DNA of 17,691 nt from the NCBI GenBank assembly GCA_021817645.1, contig JAKAGH010000024.1, positions 1 through 17,691 of the forward strand. The letters are read 5' to 3'. Shown here one piece after another: positions 6,966-13,596 of this stretch. Source of the DNA: Deltaproteobacteria bacterium (GTDB lineage Bacteria; Desulfobacterota; Desulfobaccia; Desulfobaccales; 0-14-0-80-60-11). Position numbers and translations under genes: made by a program. How positions within the stretch are numbered: the first letter of the stretch is position 1; every line of letters begins with the position of its first letter. The notes below the pieces were generated by a model. The model worked only from the letters and a program-made list of their open reading frames with translations. It was not told the origin of the DNA and did no database searches.

Positions 6966-7700
6966 ATGCCACCCCGCCCCAACCTTAAATTTATCTTACT
7001 CGCCCTTGCCTGGGGCGCCATGCTGGCGGCTTGGCCCGGTCTAGCCGCCTCCCAGCAGGAGATTGTTGAGGCCCCCATCCCGCCCGCGCCCGCGAAGTCA
7101 GCCATGGATTATTTTATCAGCGGCGGCGGCCAACTGGACAAGAGCAATCTGGATCAAGCCATTGCCGATTATACCGAGGCTATCCTGTTAAAACCCGATT
7201 TTTTTGCCGCTTACATGAACCGGGGGACGGCCCGGAGGAAAAAAGGGGAACTTGATCAGGCCATTAGCGATTATACGGAAGCTATCAAGCTAAAACCCGA
7301 TTTCTACGATGCCTACACCTTACGCGGGCTTTGCTACGGCAAAAAAGGCAAATACGAGGAGGCTCTTGCCGATCTCACCAAGGCCTTGGAGAAAAAGCCG
7401 CATTATTTGACTTATCTCGGCCTGGCCTGGGTTTTCGCCACCAGTAAGACCGACAAATATAGAAACGGCACGCGCGCCCTGGAATTAGCCCAGAAAGCGG
7501 TGCTGCTCCACAAAACCGCCGATTCCCTCCATACCCTGGCCGCAGCCTACGCTGAGACCGGCAAATTCAAAGAGGCCGCGGCCACCCAGGAAGAGGCGCT
7601 AAACCTGTTAAAAGCCCAAGCTCCCCCCCCCAAAGAGGACCTTGCTCGCTACGGCCGCCAGCTCCAGGCCTACCAGGGCAATAAGCCCTGGAGAGAATAG
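6966..7700 (+). CDS. Exported TPR protein
   Basis: A 244-residue protein with a signal peptide (hydrophobic residues about 9-24, cleavage near GLAAS, residue 28) and at least three consecutive TPR units: LDQAIADYTEAILLKPDFFA, LDQAISDYTEAIKLKPDFYD and YEEALADLTKALEKKPHYLT, followed by a more divergent pair (residues about 170-215). Short linkers rich in proline flank the repeats. GGGAA stands five bases before the ATG. It acts outside the cytoplasmic membrane, presumably as an assembly or scaffold protein; the partner is unknown. The convergent cupin gene ends nine bases away, with no clear terminator between them. Confidence 0.85.
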   Translation: MPPRPNLKFILLALAWGAMLAAWPGLAASQQEIVEAPIPPAPAKSAMDYFISGGGQLDKSNLDQAIADYTEAILLKPDFFAAYMNRGTARRKKGELDQAISDYTEAIKLKPDFYDAYTLRGLCYGKKGKYEEALADLTKALEKKPHYLTYLGLAWVFATSKTDKYRNGTRALELAQKAVLLHKTADSLHTLAAAYAETGKFKEAAATQEEALNLLKAQAPPPKEDLARYGRQLQAYQGNKPWRE

Positions 7701-7709
7701 CTGGGGCCC

Positions 7710-8027
7710 TCAAATAGGCGGCGCGATGGTCACCAGGAGCCGGGCCGCGGTCTTGGCCCGGAAGCCGTGGGGTTCGGCGATGTCGCAAACCAACACCGCT
7801 CCTGTAGGTGCGGGTAAAGAAGCTCCGTCCTTCCCCAGAAACTCCCCCTCCCCTGCCAGCACCGCGATACTCACCTGGCCTTCGATGTCGTGGGCGTGCA
7901 CCGGCAGTTCCTGACCCGGCTGAAAATTGAAATTGAGGATTTTGAAATAAGGGGAATCATGGACCAGGAGTTTGGCCATGCCCTTATCGCTGAATTTGCC
8001 CTCTGCAAAAAGATTGACCTGTTTCAT
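7710..8027 (-). CDS. Small cupin-domain protein
   Basis: A 105-residue single-domain cupin. The first cupin motif appears as LPVHAHDIEGQ (His44, His46, Gln51) and the second as AEPHGFRA (His87), which would give a three-histidine metal site; the beta-strand pattern with GEGEFL between them fits. GAGGAAAGGG lies directly before the ATG. Single-domain cupins include dioxygenases, isomerases and sensory proteins, so the reaction cannot be told from sequence alone. It is separated from the upstream ferredoxin gene by a spacer holding a dispersed repeat. Confidence 0.8.
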   Translation of the reverse strand: MKQVNLFAEGKFSDKGMAKLLVHDSPYFKILNFNFQPGQELPVHAHDIEGQVSIAVLAGEGEFLGKDGASLPAPTGAVLVCDIAEPHGFRAKTAARLLVTIAPPI

Positions 8028-8089
8028 ACCCTTTCCTCAATACAGTTGCTCATGATCTTTGTCTCACAGCAAGTCATGGAAGCGCGTAG

Positions 8090-8157
8090 GGCGGGCGTCT
8101 CGCCCGCCTCGGTAACCCGCACAGGCTGGATAGCCTGTGCCACCAACTTTTCGGAAC
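8090..8157. repeat. Two-hairpin dispersed repeat, copy 3
   Basis: First stem GGCGGGCG/CGCCCGCC (8090-8097 with 8101-8108), TCT loop, identical to the copy at 1095-1113. Second stem CACAGGCT/AGCCTGTG (8120-8127 with 8132-8139), GGAT loop, differing from the earlier copy by a compensated base pair. The tail CCACCAACTTTTCGGAA is shared. It lies just after the ferredoxin stop codon, in the ferredoxin-cupin spacer. Confidence 0.75.
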
Positions 8158-8163
8158 AAATGG

Positions 8164-8370
8164 CTATTCCATCTCATCCGCCCAATGGATGCAGTTAACC
8201 GGGCAGTCGTCAATGGCTTCCTGAATCTTCTCCTCCGGGGCGCCGGTGGGATTGATCACCTGTGAAAAGCCCAGAGTCTCGTTGACTTTGAAGACCTCGG
8301 GGCAAATCTCTTCGCACGCGCCGCAAGCTATACACTCTTCTTCCACCACAAAGGGGACATGGTCCGCCAT
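8164..8370 (-). CDS. Single-cluster [4Fe-4S] ferredoxin
   Basis: A 68-residue low-potential electron carrier. The start is the ATG at 8370, with AGGAG about nine bases upstream; a TTG one codon earlier is less likely. CIACGACEEIC gives Cys13, Cys16, Cys19 and Cys23; Cys56 (DCPVNC) would complete a single [4Fe-4S] cluster, while Cys23 and Cys60 are spare. One CxxCxxC motif instead of two is the pattern of the monocluster ferredoxins of sulfate reducers and relatives. The stop codon of the upstream methyltransferase-like gene overlaps its start as TGATG, so the two are translationally coupled. Confidence 0.92.
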   Translation of the reverse strand: MADHVPFVVEEECIACGACEEICPEVFKVNETLGFSQVINPTGAPEEKIQEAIDDCPVNCIHWADEME

Positions 8371-9083
8371 CAATCTTTTCTCCTCTCCTTTGACCGGAAA
8401 CCTTGCCTTGCTTCCCTAAAGAAGATAGTCACGCGATGCCGCTCCGGTCCAGTGCGGCCCCGGGAAAAACAGCCCAACCAGGGAGAAATTTTATGGGGGA
8501 GCCTCTCCCAGTCCTCCGGAGCCCCGGCCGCGCCGCCCGCCTCTTCCCCGATCAACAGGAGATAGCGCAGCGACGGGGTGTTAAAGAGGGGGGCCAGGGA
8601 CTGCCCCGGGGGCGGCCAGGCATAGATGACCGCGGCGGGTTGGAATTCCCCGATCACCTGGAAGACATCCCCCGGCTGTACCAAGGGGCAAACCGGCAGC
8701 CCGGCCTGGAACTCGCCGTCTCCCCGGTCCACCGCCAGAAAGTCCAGGCCCGCAGCCGCGGCCAGAGGCGCCAGGGCCGCAGTGAGATGGCCCCGGCCGG
8801 CTCCTCCCTCCAGCACCCGTCCCACCCCCAACCGTCGCAGATATCTGAGCAGCCGGGGCGGCCATTCCCGGGACGGAAAAAAATAAACCCCCGTGGCCTG
8901 GGACAAGCCCATGAACCAGGTCTCCGGGTCCTTAAGGCCTGAGATGATCTCTTGCCATCTAGCCTCCGGCAGCAGGTAATCCCAGGAGGTCTCATCCCCT
9001 TGCGGCAGGCGGATCAGGCTCCGGGCGAACTTCTCGAAGCGGCGCTGTTCCAGAAATTTCGCCGCAGGATGCAAAAGTTCCAT
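8370..9083 (-). CDS. Methyltransferase-like protein of unknown substrate
   Basis: A 237-residue protein with a recognisable SAM-binding Rossmann core: VLEGGAGRGHLTAAL (residues 90-104) is motif I and FLAVDRGDGEF (115-125) carries the acidic residue of motif II. About 85 residues precede the core (a helical segment and a WFMGLSQATGVYFFPS region). The C-terminal part after residue 150 is poorly conserved and rich in Gly, Ala and Pro. AGAAGGG stands before the ATG. The gene overlaps the ferredoxin start by one base, which suggests co-expression but not by itself a shared reaction. It could be a degenerate or non-catalytic member of the fold. Confidence 0.6.
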   Translation of the reverse strand: MELLHPAAKFLEQRRFEKFARSLIRLPQGDETSWDYLLPEARWQEIISGLKDPETWFMGLSQATGVYFFPSREWPPRLLRYLRRLGVGRVLEGGAGRGHLTAALAPLAAAAGLDFLAVDRGDGEFQAGLPVCPLVQPGDVFQVIGEFQPAAVIYAWPPPGQSLAPLFNTPSLRYLLLIGEEAGGAAGAPEDWERLPHKISPWLGCFSRGRTGPERHRVTIFFREARQGFRSKERRKD

Positions 9084-9145
9084 AATCCCTTCTCACCAGA
9101 CTATTGTTGCCCTTGAGAAATGCCCGTGTGGCTTAGGTTCGGTCA

Positions 9146-9190
9146 TTTTGGATTCTTTTGGATTGAAGTTTCTCTGTTTTTTGTAATAAT
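9146..9190 (+). promoter_or_regulatory. Candidate pst promoter with direct repeats
   Basis: TTTTGGATT occurs twice (9146-9154 and 9156-9164) with a 10-base period, followed after about 20 bases by TAATAA/AATAAT (9184-9190), which could be a -10 element. Pho-activated promoters carry tandem repeats of about 11 bases in place of the -35, so this may be a regulator site of the Pst operon. It does not match the E. coli Pho box sequence. Confidence 0.3.
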
Positions 9191-9229
9191 AGCAACGACC
9201 CTTTCTTCTATTTTCCCTGGGAGTATTTT

Positions 9230-9241
9230 GGGGGCGCCCCC
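9230..9241. other. Perfect 12-bp palindrome GGGGGCGCCCCC
   Basis: The palindrome lies nine bases before the proposed pstS ATG and is flanked by T-runs. It could bind a dimeric regulator or occlude translation initiation if pstS starts at 9251. Confidence 0.3.
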
Positions 9242-9250
9242 TTTCTAACC

Positions 9251-10147
9251 ATGTCATTTTTCCCTGGAAAGACCAACTCGGCACCGGAGCGCCGCAAGAG
9301 GTGCGCATCTGCTGTGGGCTTCAGTCGGCGGAGCGGCAGGCTGCTCCGCTGGGGCAGCCTCTTGCTGTTGCTTTTGGGTTTCTTGCCGGGGTTGGGGGGC
9401 TGTAAGGGAGGGGACCAAGCCGGGAGTCATAGCTTGTGCATCGCCGGCTCCACTTCGGTGCAGCCCTTTGCCGAAAAGCTCTCGGAAGTCTACATGCAGC
9501 AGCATCCGGGGATGCGCATTGATGTGCAAGGGGGAGGGTCCAGCGCCGGTATTTTTGCCGCGCAGCAGGGAGCGGCAAACCTGGGAGCTTCCTCCCGGGA
9601 ATTGGTAGCCGCGGAGAAAAAGCTCCATGAAATCGCCATTGCCTGGGACGGTATCGCCGTGGTGGTCCACCCCAGCAATCCCTTGAACAACCTGAGTCTG
9701 GAGCAGTTGCGGCAACTCTTCCAGGGGAAAATCACCGACTGGCGGGACCTGGGCCTGGCGCCCCATACTATTGATCTTATCACCCGGGAAGAGGGGTCCG
9801 GCACCCGGGAAGCCTTTGAACATATGGTCATGGGCAAAACCGAATTCACTCCCTCGGCCCTGGTGCAGGATTCCAACGGCGCGGTGCGGGAGATTGTCGC
9901 CGGGGACCCTTATTCTCTGGGTTATATCTCCGCCGGCCTGGTGGATGAGCGGGTCAAGGCCGTGGCTATTGACCGCGTCCTGCCCACCCGGGAGAACATC
10001 AAGAAACAGTCCTACAAGCTGGTGCGCCGTTTTCTCCTGGTGAGCCGGGTGCCCCCGGCCGGCGAATGTAAGGCCTTTGTGGATTTTATCCTCAGCCCCC
10101 CGGGCCAGCAGTTGCTGGAGGCGGAAGGTTTGGTGGGAGTTAAGTAG
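9251..10147 (+). CDS. pstS: Phosphate ABC transporter, substrate-binding lipoprotein
   Basis: A 298-residue periplasmic phosphate-binding protein. A hydrophobic stretch (residues 31-47) ends in the lipobox LGGC, so Cys51 is the likely lipidated first residue of the mature form. Phosphate-contacting loops are visible: AGSTSVQP (65-72), GGGSSAG (94-100), ASSRE (113-117) and EEGSGTRE (180-187), matching the PstS branch with a GSTS loop. The start is uncertain: the ATG at 9251 lacks a good ribosome binding site and gives a long arginine-rich N-region, while GTG at 9314 would give a normal-sized lipoprotein signal. It heads the Pst operon; its TAG stop overlaps the GTG start of pstC by one base. 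Confidence 0.93.
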   Translation: MSFFPGKTNSAPERRKRCASAVGFSRRSGRLLRWGSLLLLLLGFLPGLGGCKGGDQAGSHSLCIAGSTSVQPFAEKLSEVYMQQHPGMRIDVQGGGSSAGIFAAQQGAANLGASSRELVAAEKKLHEIAIAWDGIAVVVHPSNPLNNLSLEQLRQLFQGKITDWRDLGLAPHTIDLITREEGSGTREAFEHMVMGKTEFTPSALVQDSNGAVREIVAGDPYSLGYISAGLVDERVKAVAIDRVLPTRENIKKQSYKLVRRFLLVSRVPPAGECKAFVDFILSPPGQQLLEAEGLVGVK

Positions 10148-10986
10148 TGGATAAGGGAAAATTCGTCGAAAGGGTGCTCTTTCTCCTGGCCCTGTCTTCC
10201 ATCAGTTCCCTGGTGATCATCACCATTTTCATCTTTGAGGAAGGCCTGCCCCTGATCATGCACACGGGGCTCAAGGATTTTATCTTTTCCACGCATTGGG
10301 CCCCCACCAAGGGCTTCTTCGGCATCGGCGCCATGATCGTCTCCTCACTCCTGGTCACCCTGGGGGCCATGGTCCTGGGGGTGCCCCTGGGACTGGCCTG
10401 TGCCATTGTCCTGGCGGAGTTTTGTTCAGAAAGGGTGCGGCGGCTGCTGAAACCCACCCTGGAGTTGCTGGCCGGCATTCCTTCGGTGGTCTACGGCTTC
10501 CTGGGTGTTATCTGGCTGGTGCCCCTGATCCGGGATCACCTGGGCGGCCCCGGGCTCTCTCTTTTGGCCGCATCGGTCATTCTGGGCATCATGATCCTGC
10601 CCACGGTGATCAGCATTTCCATCGACGCCCTCACCGCGGTGCCGGACGTCTACCGGGACGGCTCCATCGCCCTGGGAGCCACCGAGTGGCAGACAGTGCG
10701 GCGGGTGGTGCTGCCTGCAGCCTCCTCCGGCATCATCACTGCCGTCATCCTGGGCATGGGCCGGGCCATAGGGGAAACCATGGCGGTAATCATGGTGGCC
10801 GGCAACGCCATCAAGCTGCCCTCCTCCGTTCTGGAGCCGGTGCGCACCCTGACCAGCAACATTGCCCTGGAGCTGGGTTATGCCGCGGGCCGGCACCGGG
10901 AGGCCCTGTTCGCCACCGGCATCGTCCTCTTTGTGATCATCATGGTTCTTAACCTTTCGGCCACTCTCATCGCCCGGCGGAGGTAA
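10147..10986 (+). CDS. pstC: Phosphate ABC transporter permease PstC
   Basis: A 279-residue inner-membrane permease with six predicted helices, forming with PstA the channel through which phosphate passes. The conserved LLAGIPSVVYGFLG segment (107-120) and the EAA coupling loop IALGATEWQTVRRVVLP (174-190), which contacts the ATPase, are clear, as is GRAIGETMAV. The GTG start shares its first base with the pstS stop (TAGTG), so translation is coupled. Slightly short for the family (about 290-320) but complete at both ends. Confidence 0.94.
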   Translation: MDKGKFVERVLFLLALSSISSLVIITIFIFEEGLPLIMHTGLKDFIFSTHWAPTKGFFGIGAMIVSSLLVTLGAMVLGVPLGLACAIVLAEFCSERVRRLLKPTLELLAGIPSVVYGFLGVIWLVPLIRDHLGGPGLSLLAASVILGIMILPTVISISIDALTAVPDVYRDGSIALGATEWQTVRRVVLPAASSGIITAVILGMGRAIGETMAVIMVAGNAIKLPSSVLEPVRTLTSNIALELGYAAGRHREALFATGIVLFVIIMVLNLSATLIARRR

Positions 10987-10988
10987 GC

Positions 10989-11831
10989 ATGGCCTGGCGT
11001 CTTCATCCCCGTATCACCCAGGTCGTGGCCAAGACCATATTGTGGGCCTTCACCGGCTTGACCCTGCTCATTCTGGTTTTCATCATCGTCAATATTTCCG
11101 TAAAAGGCCTGCCCCAGGTCACCCTCAGTTTCCTCTCCCAAGACCCCACGGACATGGGCCGCCACGGGGGGATTTTCTCCACCATCATCGCCACCGTCTA
11201 CCTGACGCTGCTGGCCATCGCCCTGGCCTCCCCCCTGGGAGTGGGCACCGCCATCTATCTTACGGAATACACCCGGGAGGGCTGGGCCACCCGCATCATC
11301 CGCTTCGGCGCGGAGTGCCTGGCCGGGGTGCCCTCCATCATCCTGGGCCTCTTCGGTTTTGTCCTCTTCGTCATGAAACTGGGCTTCGGCTGGTCCATTA
11401 TCTCCGGGGGGCTGACTCTGGCCATCATGGTGCTGCCCATCATCATCCGCACTGCGGAGGAGGCCATCAAGGCCGTGCCCCAAGAGTACCGCCAGGTCTG
11501 TTATTCTTTGGGCATGAGCCAGTGGCAGACCATCACCCGGATCGTGCTGCCCAGCGCGCTGCCGGGCATCACCACCGGCATCATGCTCAGCGTGGGCCGT
11601 TCCCTGGGGGAGACCGCGGTGCTGCTCTTCACCGCGGGTGCGGCCTTGCGCACGCCCACGTCACTGTTCGATTCCGGGCGCACCATGGCCGTGCATTTTT
11701 ACATTCTGGCCCGGGAGGGCATTTCCATGCCCAACGCGTACGGCACCGCGGCCATCCTCATGTTCTCCATTCTCTTGATCAACCTGGTCGCCTACGGCCT
11801 GATGCAGCGGATGATGCGGCGGTTTTCGTGA
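10989..11831 (+). CDS. pstA: Phosphate ABC transporter permease PstA
   Basis: A 280-residue permease, the partner of PstC. It has the matching LAGVPSIILGLFGF segment (111-124), the EAA loop YSLGMSQWQTITRIVLPSAL (172-191) and GRSLGETAVL. It starts two bases after the pstC stop. PstC and PstA carry different coupling loops, so each could in principle prefer one of two different ATPase subunits, which matters given the two unlike pstB genes that follow. Confidence 0.94.
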   Translation: MAWRLHPRITQVVAKTILWAFTGLTLLILVFIIVNISVKGLPQVTLSFLSQDPTDMGRHGGIFSTIIATVYLTLLAIALASPLGVGTAIYLTEYTREGWATRIIRFGAECLAGVPSIILGLFGFVLFVMKLGFGWSIISGGLTLAIMVLPIIIRTAEEAIKAVPQEYRQVCYSLGMSQWQTITRIVLPSALPGITTGIMLSVGRSLGETAVLLFTAGAALRTPTSLFDSGRTMAVHFYILAREGISMPNAYGTAAILMFSILLINLVAYGLMQRMMRRFS

Positions 11832-11861
11832 GGAGAGCTTTCAGCTGTCAGATATAGCATC

Positions 11862-12623
11862 ATGAACACCGAACCCAACAAAATCCGCCTGGAGCACCTC
11901 TCCTTTTTTTATAAGGATTTTCAGGCCCTGAACGATATCAACCTGGAGATCCGGCCCCAAGAGATCTTCGGCCTTATGGGCCCCTCGAAAAGCGGCAAGA
12001 GCACCCTGCTGACGGTCTTAAACCGCATGTGCGACCTCATCCCCCGGGTCCGGGTGGAAGGCAAGGTCTGGCTGGATAACGAAGATATTCTTGCCCCGGA
12101 CTGCGATGTGGTGAATCTCCGCCGCCGGGTGGGCCTGGTCCTCAGCAAGCCCATGCCCCTGCCCCGCTCCATCCGGGAGAATCTGGTATTGGCCCCCCGC
12201 CTGGCTGGCCGGCCCCATCAGGAATTGGAAGAACTGATGGAAAAAAGCCTCCAGGCTGCGCAGATTTGGGAGGAAGTGAAAGACCGTCTGCATGATTCGG
12301 CCCTGAAACTCTCCGGGGGCCAGCAGCAGCGCCTTTGTCTCGCCCGCACCCTGGCCATGGAACCGGAGGTGGTGCTGCTGGATGAGCCCACCAGCGGCCT
12401 GGACCCCATTTCCACCGCCAAGATCGAACAGACCTTGTTTGAACTGAAAAAGAATTATACTATCATCCTGGTGAGCAACAACACCAAGCAGATCGCCCGG
12501 GCCACGGACCGGGTGGCCTTTCTGCTGATGAGCCAGATCGTCGAGATCGGCGACACGCACCGGGTTTTTACCGTCCCCAAAGATAAACGCACCGATGACT
12601 ACATCTCCGGCAGATTCGGATAA
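11862..12623 (+). CDS. pstB: Pst ATPase subunit 1, degenerate in Q-loop and H-loop
   Basis: A 253-residue PstB-family ABC ATPase. Intact parts: A-loop FFYKDFQAL, signature LSGGQQQR (150-157), Walker B VVLLDEP with Glu175, D-loop SGLD (178-181) and the family C-terminus DDYISGRFG. Altered parts: Walker A is GPSKSGKST (40-48) where the family has GPSGCGKST, so Lys43 replaces Gly; the Q-loop reads VGLVLSKPMPLP, so Ser95 replaces the glutamine of VFQKPNPFP; the H-loop reads VSNNTKQ, so Asn206 replaces the switch histidine of VTHNMQQ. These are seen directly and the frame is clean. Loss of the Q and H residues predicts that this subunit cannot form a working hydrolysis site on its own, though it can lend its signature to a partner. 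There is no good ribosome binding site directly before the ATG; a repeat fragment fills the spacer after pstA. Confidence 0.92.
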   Translation: MNTEPNKIRLEHLSFFYKDFQALNDINLEIRPQEIFGLMGPSKSGKSTLLTVLNRMCDLIPRVRVEGKVWLDNEDILAPDCDVVNLRRRVGLVLSKPMPLPRSIRENLVLAPRLAGRPHQELEELMEKSLQAAQIWEEVKDRLHDSALKLSGGQQQRLCLARTLAMEPEVVLLDEPTSGLDPISTAKIEQTLFELKKNYTIILVSNNTKQIARATDRVAFLLMSQIVEIGDTHRVFTVPKDKRTDDYISGRFG

Positions 12624-13395
12624 TTCCCTCCAGTGCCCCCTTGAGGGGATCATCACCCTCAGGGGTCTCAATCTTTACTATGGCGACTTCCACGCCCTGA
12701 AAGAGGTCCACGCCGCTTTTCAGCAGCAGACCATCACTGCGCTCATCGGCCCCTCGGGCTGCGGCAAATCCACCCTGCTGCGCACCTTCAACCGCATGAA
12801 CGACCTCATCCCCGGAGTGCGGATCACCGGGGAGGTGCTCATCGACGGGAAGGACATCTACGCGCCCGAAACGGACCTCACTCACCTCCGGAAAAAAGTG
12901 GGCCTGGTCTTCCAAAGACCCAACCCCTTCCCCTTATCCATCTATGACAACGTGGTTTACGGCCCCAGGCTCCACGGCCGGCCGGCCCGCCGGGAACTGG
13001 AGGACCTGGCGGAACATTCGCTGGCCGCGGTGCAGCTCTGGGATGAGGTCAAAGACCGCCTCAAGACCCCCGCCCTGGCCCTCACCGAAGAGCAGCAGCA
13101 GCGCCTGTGCATCGCCCGGGTCCTGGCGGTGGAGCCGGAGATTCTGCTGATGGATGAGCCCTGCTCGGCGCTGGATCCCCTGGCCACCCTGCGCATTGAG
13201 GAACTGATGCGGGAGCTGAAAAAGCTCTACACCATCATCATCGTCACCCACAATATGCAACAGGCGGCCCGGGTCTCCGACGACACCGGCTTTATGTACC
13301 TGGGGGAACTGATAGAATTCGGCGAGACGGGCCAGATCTTCACCCGGCCCCGGGACGAGAAGACGGAGGATTACATCACCGGAAAATACGGTTAA
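12595..13395 (+). CDS. pstB: Pst ATPase subunit 2, degenerate in the signature motif
   Basis: A 266-residue PstB-family ATPase. Walker A GPSGCGKST (52-60), Q-loop VFQRPNPFP with Gln107, Walker B LLMDEP with Glu188, D-loop SALD (191-194) and H-loop VTHNMQQ with His219 all match the family exactly. The signature, however, reads ALTEEQQQR (162-170) instead of LSGGQQQR: Thr164-Glu165-Glu166 (bases 13084-13092) replace Ser-Gly-Gly, putting two acidic side chains where the backbone should meet ATP gamma-phosphate. The flanking QQQRLCIAR is normal, so this is not a frameshift. The ATG at 12595 overlaps the end of pstB1 by 29 bases, which implies coupled translation and balanced amounts. The conserved domain starts only near residue 18. 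No phoU follows. Confidence 0.93.
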   Translation: MTTSPADSDNSLQCPLEGIITLRGLNLYYGDFHALKEVHAAFQQQTITALIGPSGCGKSTLLRTFNRMNDLIPGVRITGEVLIDGKDIYAPETDLTHLRKKVGLVFQRPNPFPLSIYDNVVYGPRLHGRPARRELEDLAEHSLAAVQLWDEVKDRLKTPALALTEEQQQRLCIARVLAVEPEILLMDEPCSALDPLATLRIEELMRELKKLYTIIIVTHNMQQAARVSDDTGFMYLGELIEFGETGQIFTRPRDEKTEDYITGKYG

Positions 13396-13476
13396 GTTCC
13401 GGGAGATTTCCCAGGCCCAACGCTCCCGCTGCGCCGTCCCGCCGTGTGCCCCATCTCGACAAAACTAGTTGATATT

Positions 13477-13519
13477 TTGACTACTATTACCAGATTTATT
13501 TAACTCAATTTTCTTGACA
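13477..13519 (+). promoter_or_regulatory. AT-rich spacer with promoter-like hexamers
   Basis: The spacer after pstB2 becomes AT-rich from about 13455. TTGACT (13477-13482) with TTAACT 17 bases later, and a full TTGACA at 13514-13519, are promoter-like but neither has a convincing -10. It suggests that the next gene has its own promoter rather than being read only from the pst operon. Confidence 0.25.
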
Positions 13520-13596
13520 AAAATCCCCATTCCTGCCATCCTCATAACTCCCAACAACTGCAAAAAATCAACCACTTAACAATGGGAGGCAGAGAC

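Noticed and set aside
11862..12623. PstB1 as a pseudogene
   Set aside because: The frame is intact over normal length, with signature, Walker B, D-loop and family C-terminus conserved; the losses are confined to the motifs that the partner subunit supplies.
13070..13110. Frameshift or sequencing error as the cause of the LTEEQ signature in PstB2
   Set aside because: The residues on both sides (DRLKTPALAL and QQQRLCIAR) are in frame and match the family, so only the three residues themselves differ.
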